Positions 47,612-58,200 of a stretch of DNA of 64,000 bases are shown in pieces. Position 1 is the stretch's first letter. Each line of letters begins with the position of its first letter. Under the pieces are notes generated by a model. It saw only the letters and a program-made list of their open reading frames with translations, made no database searches and had not been told where the DNA came from. Source of the DNA: Macrolepiota albuminosa (lineage: Eukaryota > Basidiomycota > Agaricomycetes > Agaricales > Agaricaceae); NCBI GenBank assembly GCA_027475525.1, contig JAMWFC010000105.1:1-64000 (forward strand), read 5' to 3'. The position numbers and the translations under genes were made by a program.

Positions 47612-49501
47612 CAAAGGAGCCAAACTAGATTGCTGGGTTTGAATTTGGATGCTGCTATATGACAACAATTATAATATGCCATGTAGTCATTTGCTTGTTC
47701 CAGTTTGAAAATGAGCTTGTTGCAAATTTCTTGTAGACAATTGGCAAGATTGGAAGCTGCAGGATTCATTGTGCGTTTGGTAAGTCGAATTTCAAAATCG
47801 GGGTTGTAACCAAGGTTTGCATAGAACGGAGTTTGTTGTGTAGATGAATTTATTCTATTATTGAACAAAAATTCAGCAAGCTCAAGATAATCTACTCAAT
47901 CGACTTGTTGATAGGATGTATAAGCGTGTAGATACGTTTTGAGGGTCTGATTTGTCCATTCAGTGAGTCTGTTGATTTGAGGGTGGAATGCTGTAAAAGA
48001 ACGTATCTTAGTGATGAGTGACATGAGGTTGGTAAAGAATAAGGAGATGAAAATAAATCCCTAGTAGGAGACAATGGATTGAGGGAAGCTATGGTGATGA
48101 AAAATGCGGTCAAGATAAAGTCGTGCAAGTTTAGAGGCATCCATGAATTTACAAATAGGAACAAGATGTGCTGCGCATGTTAACCAGTCACAGATAACCC
48201 AAATGGAATCATAACCATGGGATTGAGGGAGCTTGATGATGAAGTCCATAGATATGAACTGCCAAGGATGATTTGGGATGTCAAGGGGCTGGAGGAGACT
48301 ATAAGGCTTGTGGGTAGTGCAGATTTTACAAGATTTTATATAAGCATGAGAATAAGTTTGCATATCAGGCCATGAAAAGTCGCGGCAAAAGTTGTCATAA
48401 GTTACCACACATCCAGAATGTCCAGAAATCACTGAATTGTGATGAGAGTCAAAGGATTTTAAGGCAAAGAGAAGCAGGGACAAAGAGGTGGCTATTGTGA
48501 AATATAAGGTCATTCTTTTGAGTAATAGAGTTATTGTTCTGATGGAGTAGTGTTTGCCATTCAGTGTTGGTACAATAAGCAGCTTTAAATTTGTTGAGAA
48601 GTTCAGAATTGTCAAAGGTAAAGAGGGTGTTTATAGAGGTTGATGAGGTGTTAGAAGGAGCTTGGAAGGGAAAAATTCGAGCGGTATGGTAAAGGTTGAG
48701 GAGTGCTTGGCATTGGTTGACAGTAGTCTCATCCCCTTCTTTAGGTTCATAATCTGGGCATCATAAAGCAGGGTCCGCTGGATTCTTTGTACCTCAATTT
48801 GTAATAGTGTTGAGCTTTTTGGGGTTCATTTGAACACCATTTGTAGAAATGATGTATTCAAGGTACTTGACTTGAGACTTGTCAAATTCACATTTCTTGG
48901 CATTTGCAAATAGATTGGCATTACAGAGACATTCTAAGACAGCTTGAATTCATGCGTTGTGATCTTCTTCTGGTCTAGAAAATATTAATATATCGTTGAG
49001 ATAAACAACATATAAGATGTCAAGGATATCTCAAAGTATGTCTTGAATGAAAGCTTGGAAGGTTGCAGGAGAGTTTGTAAGCCTGAAAGACATGACTGTA
49101 TACTTGAATAGTCCAAGATGTGTGTGAAAAGTCTTCCATTTATTGCCTTTCTTGATATGTATTAAGTTGAATGCATTCTTCAGGTTAATTACTATAAACT
49201 TGTTGCAATCCTGGACTCAATCTAGAAGGTCAGAAGTAAGCAGTAAATGATAGCAATTCTTTTTAGTAATCACATTAAGTCCACAATAATCCATGCAGAG
49301 TCAGAGGTCTCCTGTTTTCCAGCAGACAAAAAGGATGGGTGACGCTGCTGATAATGTGGACTGGCAAATAAAACCTTTAGATAGTTGTTCTTCAATATAT
49401 TTAAAAAGGATGGTTTGTCCATCTTGTGAGAGAGAGTAAATTAGACCAAATGGAGGTGTTTTACTGTCTTCAATGTCAATTGAAATGTCATATAGGCAAT
49501 G

Positions 49502-49798
49502 TGTAAGGGCGACCTCTAGAGGCTGTGGCTCAGTCACACAGCTGGCAGAGGGAGATCCAAAGTGTATTAGAATANNNNNNNNNNNNNNNNNNNNNNNNNN
49601 NNNNNNNNNNNNNNNNNNNNNNNNNNNNNNNNNNNNNNNNNNNNNNNNNNNNNNNNNNNNNNNNNNNNNNNNNNACAGATAGTGTTGAAAGAATAGAAAC
49701 AGTAAAATGAAATAATGTCAGAAGAAATAAGAGAATGAATGGAAGGAGAGTAAAGAGATAAGGAGTGAAAAAAGGAAGAAATGAGGAGTCCCCTGACA
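49502..49798. mobile_element. Solo LTR family S with assembly gap, nested in gypsy RT
   Basis: Starts TGTAAGGGCGACC and ends AGTCCCCTGACA, flanked by a perfect 5-bp duplication CAATG at 49497-49501 and 49799-49803. It is homologous to 33985-34482 on both sides of the N run. Removing it plus one CAATG rejoins the RT frame (VKKLLE to HCLYDIS). Confidence 0.92.
49575..49674. other. Assembly gap (100 N)
   Basis: Exactly 100 N, a conventional placeholder. The homologous stretch in the other family-S LTR (34058-34359) is 302 bp, so the true gap is probably about 300 bp. Confidence 0.98.
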
Positions 49799-50171
49799 CA
49801 ATGTTCCAGTAGCTTCTTGACTTCAATTGGATCGAAGACATTGAGATAGGCATGATAATGTTCCGGTACAATTTTTTCTCAGTTTCAAAGGATCTATTTG
49901 AGGATGATGTTGGAGGTGGTTCAGGTGGTGGTAATCCATGAGACACAGAATTTGGAGGAGAAGGGGTGGAGATAGTGTTGGTGCATTCCATAAGCTTGTT
50001 ATCAGAAGTGTATCAAATATAAGAAATCACTTGGTTTTTAGGATATTTTTGAAAGTGCATTGGTGAACAGGTATTAATCTTGATTGGTTTGTTTTTAGGG
50101 CTGTATACTGGATCAGGTTTAGAGGGATGACTTGACCAGATTGCAAGGAGCTCTTTGTGACTAATGCCATT

Positions 50172-52748
50172 TCAAGTTGGAGGATAGAGAATGAAGGCTA
50201 ACAAAGTCGGATTTGTTGACCTATAGCTCAGAAAAGTACAAGGTAGCTTGTTACTGGGTGGATCAAGAACCTTCAAAACATTAAAAACAGGCATTTTAGG
50301 TAGACTTAAGCTTAATCCAAGGGAGCCAACAGAAGATACAGGATGAGAATTGGATTTTACAGGGCCATAGCCTTGATTAAATGTGGTAACAAGGAAGTCA
50401 TGATTAGCTCCACAACAAGAAAGAGAAAGTTGTTCATGTGCCCAGTCAATCAAAGGGTTGTGTTGTGTGAGCCAGTCAAGGCCTAGTAATACAGGGTAAG
50501 GCAGGGAGACAATGCCTAAGCAGATAATCTCTTGATGGTTGCGAACTTTGATTTGAGTAACAACATTATGAGTAAGTAGATCAGAACTTATAGGGCAATT
50601 GTCAATTATATAAATGGGGACAGCAGAGGTTCTAGGAGCATGAGGAAGAGAATGGCAAGAAGAAAAGATGTCAGAAATGTGGGAGCCAGTTGCACTGCTG
50701 TCGATAATAGCATAGGTTTTGATTAATTTTCTTTGAGGGAACAATAATGTAACTGAGATAAAGAAATGATTTCTATTATGAGGTGATAGATAGATATAAG
50801 TAGATAAAAGAAAATGTGGTGCTGGAGTCAACTGAGCTGTCCATTTGCCAGTAGTGGTCCTAACAAATTTTGGCTCATTGCAGTGACAGAGAAGCGACTT
50901 AGTTCCATCTATCATTACCAAAGACCTGGGAACCAATTGGTCTTTGGCATGGCTTTTCCCATGCTCTCATGTTTGGCTTTGCATTTGTTGCAGTCTGTGG
51001 CCTTGTGACCCTCCTTACTGCAGTAAAGGCAGAGGTTATTCTTCATGCAGTGTTTGTGTTCAGCAGTAGTGAGGGGTCCACATAGTTTTGAAGTCCCAGG
51101 GCTAAAGATCATATCAACTTCTATAGGTACAAACATCAGAAGTAGAACTGGAGTTGCTTGTTGGGATAGTGTTGGAAGTAGGAGCTAGGTAGTGATGGGA
51201 GGAATTTCCATTAGTATCCTTCTTCTTCTTCTTGCCAGATTTGATGTGTTTCTTGACCTCGTGTTGATGAAGATTTGTGTCAATGGATATGACCAATAGT
51301 TCTCATGCCTCAAGTGTTAAGAGATGATCTATGATGTTAACAAGATGATCTTTTACTGTCAACTTCAGTCCTTTCATGAAATAAGTGATCTTGGTTTGTT
51401 CAGTCATGTCTAAGTGACTAGCAAGTTTCATGAAAGCTATAAAATAGTAATAAGCCAAGCCAGATTGTTTGAGTAAATTGAGTTTAAATTCAGCATTCTG
51501 GACAAGACTTGGGTCAGAGAACTTCTTGCAAAAAGTGAGCAGAAAATTGTTCCAATCATAGAGGAGGGGAAAATCAGATCATTTGAGGTGATTAAACCAT
51601 TTAATGGGTAACCTGTCTTTAAGGTGTAACCTGATGTAGAGAACTTTGGAGTGGTTGTCAGAGAAGGAAGCAGTGTGAAACTCTCACTGCTGGCAGCGGA
51701 AGCTATTTCCTTTGGAAAAATTAAAAAAGCAACATGTTATGCAACTTCCATGACATGTTTCCTTGAGAAATATGTAAGCATTTTCTCAATATAAAAGTTA
51801 AAAAAAACTTCATTTATTTCCCAACTGTTTCCTATCATAAAATAACATCTTTTTACCATCTTTTTTGCCAGTGTAAACATACTGAAAATGTTTATAATTG
51901 TTCTTTCTATATTGTCCAAAGATATAGAAATCATATTTCTCATAGAAATAGGCTTGGAAGAATTTAATCTCTTTCTTTGAATTTTTTTCTTTGATACTTT
52001 TATTCTGTTTCTTAGTCAAATACAACAAGAAAGTTATAACATATATCTAATAGCAATATGTGAGAAGAGAATTGACTCAATCAGAGAGCCCCTGAGAGAG
52101 TTGATTTGAGAGTCACTAGTGACTCAATGGCAACACAAGTAGAGAGACAATGTTTCCATGACATTTTATCTTTGAAAAATGAAATGTATTTTTTTTCTCA
52201 TATATTGCTCTAAGAAAAAGAATAAAAGTATCTAAGAGAAAAATTTAAAGAAAGAGATTAAATTCTTCCAAGCCTAGTTCTATGAAAAATATAATTTCTA
52301 TATCTTTGAGCAACATAGAAAGAACAATTATAAACATTTCCAGTATGTTTACACTGGCAAAAAGATGGTAAAAATATGTGATATTATAATAGAAAACAGT
52401 CAGAAAATAGGTGAAGTTTTTCTCAACTTTTATACTAAGAAAATGCTTATGTATTTCTCAAGGGAACATGTCATAGAAGTTGCATAACATGTTTCTTTTT
52501 AAATTTTTCCAAAGGAAACAGCTTCTGCTGCCAGCAGTGTCTATGATGTGTTTTACTTCTGAAATAAAAGGAGTAACTTCACCATTGATGATATCTAAAG
52601 TTTGGTCAGTAACAAATGTAGAAATAGTGTTACCAAGCCAAAAACTTGTGTTGGGCATGCTTAAGGTGTTGTGAGGAGTCCCAGGCAGGTTCCAGAGATC
52701 ACATCTATAAAATAAGGTAAAGTTGGGTAGGGGGTTGGCAAGTGTCAA
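50172..52748 (-). pseudogene. Gypsy-G2 Gag and protease, interrupted by a MITE
   Basis: Gag starts MTLANPLPNFTLFYRCDLWN at 52748 and runs to KHII at about 52543, where the MITE intervenes. Gag resumes at 51682 with EFHTASFSDNHSKVLYIRLH, ending in FMKGLKLTVKDHLVNI and HQHEVKKHIKSGKKKKK. Two TGA stops occur (after FNHLK and LTLEA). The zinc knuckle CLYCSKEGHKATDCNKC is at about 51030. Protease at about 50710 reads AIIDSSATGSHISD, with the family DSG changed to DSS (G to A), and continues LLGLDWLTQHNPLIDW. Discounting the MITE plus 3 bp rejoins the Gag frame. Confidence 0.85.
51686..52539. mobile_element. 854-bp foldback MITE with CACTG ends (CACTA/CMC-like)
   Basis: Left arm 51686-about 52020 and right arm about 52205-52539 are inverted copies of each other over roughly 335 bp at an estimated 85-90% identity, with a unique centre of about 185 bp. 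Ends are CACTGCTGGCAGC / GCTGCCAGCAGTG. A 3-bp target duplication TCT lies at 51683-51685 and 52540-52542. Termini CACTG and a 3-bp duplication are hallmarks of the CACTA (En/Spm) superfamily. No coding capacity; very AT-rich arms. Confidence 0.88.
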
Positions 52749-52789
52749 GCGCTAAGGTAAAAGCGCCTGTGAAAGAAGCGGTAAGTGAA

Positions 52790-52805
52790 CACAGTGATGA
52801 CGCCA
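52790..52805 (-). other. Likely gypsy-G2 primer binding site
   Basis: Eight bases inside the LTR end, the minus strand reads TGGCGTCATCACTGTG, starting with the TGG expected for pairing with a tRNA CCA end. The tRNA was not identified. A degenerate match lies beside the LTR at 33274. Confidence 0.45.
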
Positions 52806-52813
52806 ACCTGGAT

Positions 52814-53850
52814 TGAATGCACTGGACGCATATGCAGTACAATCCTGTCTCCAGTGCCTGGCATGCGTAGTTGTAAGGAATTCTGACAGAGTCCCAGTGT
52901 GCTCAAACAAATGTGATAGAATGATGCGCTAGAAAATAGTGCCTTGTAAGCTACCTAGCAAACTGTAAGCACCATAGCCTAAGCAAAGATACAGAGATGA
53001 AGACGATAGCACAATGTAACATGCCTATAAGTGGCACCACAAACAATGAAGATGATATAAACAAAGTTAGTACCCAACTTGGTGGCAATGTTGGGCTAAG
53101 CTAATGCAATTTGAATGCTATGTAAGTGTAACTTGGATGCTCAAGGATTACGATTCGTTGTTATGTACATGCAGAGTAGCTATCTTTTATACTATGCACT
53201 ACTATATTTTTGAAATAGATCTATTCACGGCGCTACCAATTAGCGCCTCTTTTTGTGGTTGCAGGTAATAGCGACTGGCACACATGGGAGAACAGCGACC
53301 AATGGCATTATAGCCCATTGGCCATGGTGACTCTAAACTGACTTAAACTTTGTATGAGTCTGCTCACTTTTTAGTGTAATTTTGATTGGCCAGGCCTTTG
53401 CAGGGTATAGTCAGAAAATCCTCAACAGATGCTGTGAGTTCTACTGTCAGTGCTAAACCTGATATCAATTCTTGATGGATAAAATATCAGGCTGGAATAT
53501 ATCCTGTTCCATCACTGCTGATTCTTTGGACTTCTGATTGAAGTGCCTCGTCCAATGGCAGTGCCTAATGCTAACCCCTTTATAGAACTGATTGGAGTTT
53601 GGTCAAAGTTGTGTTCCTGCCATTGTGCTAGCGCCATGAGTCTTGGATTTTCTAATTCTCTAAAGTCAATAAGTGGTGTATGCTGAAGGCTTAATAGTGG
53701 TGGTTTAGACTGATAGACAATGCCTATAATTGAGTGCTAAGGCCCATGGTGTCCTGTGTCTGAGAGGATCGCTAAGGTCTCCAGTATGGCCTATGTCTGT
53801 AGGCCTGTAGTGTGCCCCTTGATGTGCTCAGTCCGAGTAGAAGCCTATCA
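52814..53850 (-). repeat. Gypsy-G2 5' LTR (1,037 bp)
   Basis: Starts TGAATGCACTGG, ends AGAAGCCTATCA (TG...CA), with its inner end next to a PBS-like site and Gag. It is homologous along its length to 33274-34822. It shows no similarity to the LTR at 42027-42340, which is the LTR expected at the other end of this element. Confidence 0.75.
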
Positions 53851-54576
53851 TCTTCCTCCAACTGAAAAATTGACTGGTCTTAGTCAAACACTGTCATTAA
53901 TTTGACTGCGCTATGGTCCATGTAATGCTGCTGGTGCCTTATAAACTTGTTTCTAGATGTCTCCTTCTGCTTGTGTTTTTTATCCCACCTTTTTCAGAAT
54001 GTCTGGTTTTGCTTCCTCTGCTCTTCCTAACTTTCTTGCCAAAGCTTCCTATTTATTCGACTGTGCTAAGGCTACTAGCGCTGCCAATGCACCACAAACC
54101 ATTCCTGCCATAATGCAGCTTTATCAGTGATGGTTGGTGGTGCGTGGCCTTGACAGCTCTTGAACATGCAAAGTCAAAGTTTGTGAGTGGTGCATGGCTT
54201 GGTACCAGGAGTATGAAGGTGCCAATTGGTTGCGTCCTTTTGTGAGATCATTCATAAGTTAATTTTTGATTTCGATTTTGTGGTGCTAAGGTTTGGTGCC
54301 TATAATAGGCTCCTTCTTTATCCAATAAAATTAATGTGTTGCTTGCCAGTACCAAAGTTAGTGAAGTGGGTCTCTTGTTGTGTCCTATGCTAATGATGTT
54401 GACTTTGACTAGTCAGCCCAAACTTTGCCGACCATTGCCAATTTTCCCAGCACCCCTCCAACTCAGGCTGCTTCTTCACCCTTCCCATTCCATCCTCCAT
54501 GGTCCTCCACAAAACTTTGCCATTGTTATTAAGTGTATCCCTGCTACTTGTTCCAGTCCCCCCAAATGCATGGTGT
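53851..54576 (+). other. Short unidentified fragment (possible Gag-like remnant)
   Basis: About 54000-54115 reads MSGFASSALPNFLAKASYLF and DCAKATSAANAPQTIPAIMQ, coding-like and Ala-rich, then breaks up. It resembles the start of a retroelement Gag but no diagnostic motif is present. The remainder shows nothing. Confidence 0.3.
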
Positions 54577-54888
54577 TGTTGAAATTGCCTGTTGCATGCA
54601 TTCCATTATGATCATCATTCTATCCCAAGTTCATTCTATCACATGTATCCACATGTGATTATACTTTATCACATGTATCCACATGTGATTATACTTTATC
54701 ACATGTATCCTCCATGTGATTATATTCTATCACATGTATCCACATGTGATTATTCTTTATTCACATGTATATAGTTTTCCAGTAGTATATAAACTGTAGA
54801 TAGATCATCTGAAGTCCTCACTCTTTCTGACTTTGGACTTCAGCTTTAGTGACAGTTTCTGTCCCCTGTGCTTTGCCTGTCTTCAACA
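54577..54888 (+). repeat. copia-C 5' LTR with 30-bp hairpin repeats
   Basis: 312 bp, TGTTGAAATTGC...TTCAACA. Four tandem copies of a unit of about 30 bp lie at about 54638-54758, each containing ATCACATGT...ACATGTGAT, a self-complementary hairpin. The 3' LTR has three copies. Core-promoter sequence probably follows (AGTATATAAACTG at about 54783). Confidence 0.92.
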
Positions 54889-54901
54889 AGTTATGGGCCC
54901 C
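54889..54901 (+). other. copia-C primer binding site (half tRNA-iMet type)
   Basis: AGTTATGGGCCCC directly after the LTR; GTTATGGGCC is shared with the copia-A and 38.45-kb sites and is complementary to the anticodon arm of initiator tRNA-Met. Confidence 0.75.
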
Positions 54902-55280
54902 AGCCTCTAAAGCTACAGTTCGAAGTTTTTGTTATTTTACTGCTCTGTGTCTGTGCTATGGTCCTTATAGTGGTTGCAGCTCCCTCTATATACATAGACT
55001 CTGAACTATTGGGTGGTGACCCTTAAGTGGGGCTGCTTTATCTCGCCAGTGAAGCCTGACATGCCTAACTGGGAGGTGTTACAATTGCAGAGTCTGCAGT
55101 TACTTAGTTACACTTACTATACCTCACCTTCCTGCTGCACCACTCCTGAGGACCTTACAGGAACCCTGCCAGTTTTATTAACTGGATTTGTGGCTGAATT
55201 CCTTTTGGCACACTAGACCTTAGCATTCTATTGCTTTTTCAGCATTTCCTGACACTACACTCCACACCAACTCTTTCACC

Positions 55281-58200
55281 ATGCCTACTTCTATACCAGC
55301 CTTCAACAAACTCAATTCCCACAACTATAACTCTTGGGTTGGGGAAATGGAGGCCTATCTTTGCTCTCAGAATGCCTGGATGCCTATTTCCATGCCTTCT
55401 TTGGCTCCTGAACTCTCTGACAAACCTACACCAGAAGAGAAGAGGGAATACAGAGAATGGCAAAAGGAGGCTAATGTTGCATCTGGTCTGATTTACTTGA
55501 TGGTGGAGGATGATCAAAGAATCCATCTCAATGATCACAAAGATCAACCAGACAAGATGTGGGATGCACTCAAGCAAATACACATGCAGCAGCGCCCAGG
55601 CACTTGCTTTAATGCCTATGATGACTTGTTTTCCATCAGAAAAGGAGAGGATGAGAATCTGCAGACTCTTATCAATAGAGTTGAGACTGCAATGAAGAGA
55701 ATCCAGGATTTGCGCCCTAAAGACTTTGATATTGCTAAACTAGACAATGAATTGTCATCCATGGCATTAATCAGGGCGCTTCCTGAGGATTTCTCAGCAT
55801 TTGTATCAACTCTTCTTCTTAAAGATGACTTGGACAAGGCCAAGATTCACCAGGCCTTTGTCACAGAGGAAACACAACGTCGTCGTCGTGCTGATGAGTC
55901 TGCTGCAGCTGCAATTGCTATGAATGTTGCATTGGCCAAAGCTTCTTGTGATTTTTGCAGTTTGCAAGGTCATACACAGGCTAATTGCTTCAAATACAAG
56001 GCAGCCCAGCAACAAGCCAAGCAGCAGACTAAATCTCACAAAGGAAAAGGCAAAAAGCGTCAGGAGCATGCTAATACAGCCTCCAATGATGACAAGTCAA
56101 AGAAGGATGATGCAGAATTTGCTGGAAATGCAAGTACTCATTTATTGGATTGTTCAGATCCATTACTTCCCATTCAGCCTGAAGCTGACTTTGATTGGAT
56201 TGTAGACTCAGGAGCCACTTGCCACATGACTCCACATCGAAATTGGGTCCACAATTACAAGCCCTATCATACCCCAATCAGGTTAGCTGACAACAACATT
56301 ATTTATTCAGCTGGAATTGGAACTGTTATATTCCATCCAGTTGTAAATGGGAAGAAGGTCCAATCCTTAGAGTTCCACAGAGTCTTGCATGTTCCACAAC
56401 TCCAAAATAATCTCTTATCTTGTATATATTTGACCAGAAACAAAGGCTATAACATTCACATTGATAAAAAGGCCATGCATTTCTGGTTGAATGGAAAAGA
56501 GTTATTTAGTGCTACAATCAAATCCAACAACTCTGCTCATTTGGATGGTTGTACAGCACTAGTTTCAGAGTCTGCTCATCTTACCAGCACATTGCCACTT
56601 GATTTGAACCTATGGCATCGCAGATTTGCTCATCATAACTATGCAGATGTCAAAAGGATGATCAATAACAAGTTGGTAGTTGGTTTGAACTTGAATTCTG
56701 CTGCAAAGCCTGATTCCATCTGTGAACCTTGTTTGGCTGGCAAAATGCATTCCAATCCTTTTCCTTCTTCTAGTAGCAGTGCATCAAAGCCATTAGAATT
56801 AATCCATACTGATGTGCATGGCCCTCTTCCAGTTGCTGCAATTGGAGGCTATCACTATTGGATTACATTCATTGATGATTGCACCAGCTTCAAAGCTGCC
56901 ATGCCTATGAAGAAGAAAAGTGATGCATTCAATGCCTTCAAGACATTCAAAGCTTATGCTGAGAATGCTCTAGATGCCAAAATCAAAGCTATGCAAGATG
57001 ACAAGGGTGGAGAGTACATGTCAAAGGAGTTTATTGCATACACTGATGCTTGTGGAATTGTGAGGAGGCATACAACTCGAAATAGGCCTCAGCAGAATGG
57101 TGTTGCTGAAAGAGCAAACAGAACTCTGTCAGAAGACATCACTGCCATGCTCAATGAGTCAGGCTTACCAGCCTCATTCTGAGCACACTGTCTATATGCT
57201 CAGATTCACATTCTGAATCACATTCCAACAGCATCACAGCCAGCTACTCCTTATAAGAGGTGGCACAAGCACAAACCAGATGTTTCTCATCTCAGAGTTT
57301 GGGGATGTAGAGCATATGTTTATATACAAAGGGATAAGCGCAAATCTCTGCACTCTCACATGGAAAAATGCATCTTTATTGAATATCCACCTGGTTATAA
57401 AGCATGGTTGTTTTACAATCCTAAAACCAAAAAGACTGTAATTTCTGAGAGAGCAGAGTTTGATGAGCGCTTCTTCCCTGGTTTGCGCTTAACTAGGCCA
57501 GTGATACCTTCTACACCTCCTCTACCACCTGTGGATCTCAATATCCCAGTGTTATCTGCCCTTGAAAATGAGGGGAGTGAACCATTGCTTTTCCAAGTGC
57601 CAGTAACACCTCCTACACCTCCACTACCTCCACCACCTCCATTACGCCCTATAACACCTCCACCAGCTCCAAGACCACTTGATCATGAATTAGGCCCTCA
57701 GCCAGCTGCCCCAGCACTCAGACCACGTCCAAATCGACTCAGACACCATTCAGCACAACCACCTGCACAACCACCTGCTCCTCCATCACCTCCACTTGCT
57801 TTAAGACGCTCTAAGCGCAATGTACAGCCTCCCAGAGACTGGTGGGTGGTGCAACATCAAGAACCTGTTGTCCAAGACAGTTCTGATGAAGAGGAGCAAG
57901 TGCAAGGTGAATTGGAATTGGGGTCTGATCTTGAACAAGAAGAACCAGAGCCAGAACCACTTGATCCTGGTTTTGAAGATGTTCAGTTTGCTGGAATGGC
58001 TAGCTCTTCAGATCCTAGAACATTCAAACAAGCTATGAAATCTGAGGATGCTGACAAGTGGTATCAGGCAGCAGTTGATGAATATGTTTCATTGGTTGCT
58101 AATGGAACTTGGGAGGAGTGTGACTTGCCTGAAGGCAAGAAAGCTATTGGCAGTGGATGGGTATTTCGCATTAAGCGCAATGCAAATGGCTCAATTGAGA

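Larger units (their letters stand above)
47602..50170 (-). pseudogene. Gypsy-G2 RT and integrase, decayed
   Basis: RT starts near 49850 with NVFDPIEVKKLLE and, after a nested solo LTR, HCLYDISIDIEDSKTPPFGL and IYSLSQDG; then QLSKGFICQSTLSAASPILF at about 49340. The active-site region at about 49004-48985 reads VYLNDILIF where gypsy RTs have YLDD, an Asp-to-Asn loss. Integrase: HSGCVVTYDNFCRDFSWPDM, CKICTTHKPYSLLQPLD, SMDFIIKLPQSHGYDSIWVI, and at about 48062 SY-stop-GF where the second catalytic Asp belongs, then TEWTNQTLKTYLHAY and NPAASNLANCLQEICNKL. Many stops. It must be inactive. Confidence 0.85.

Noticed and set aside
47159..47668. 169-residue minus-strand open frame as a gene
   Set aside because: No recognisable motif, overlaps the integrase remnant at one end and lies in the non-coding block 46944-47611.
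49473..49991. Open frames spanning the N run
   Set aside because: They exist only because N was translated as X; the region is a solo LTR.
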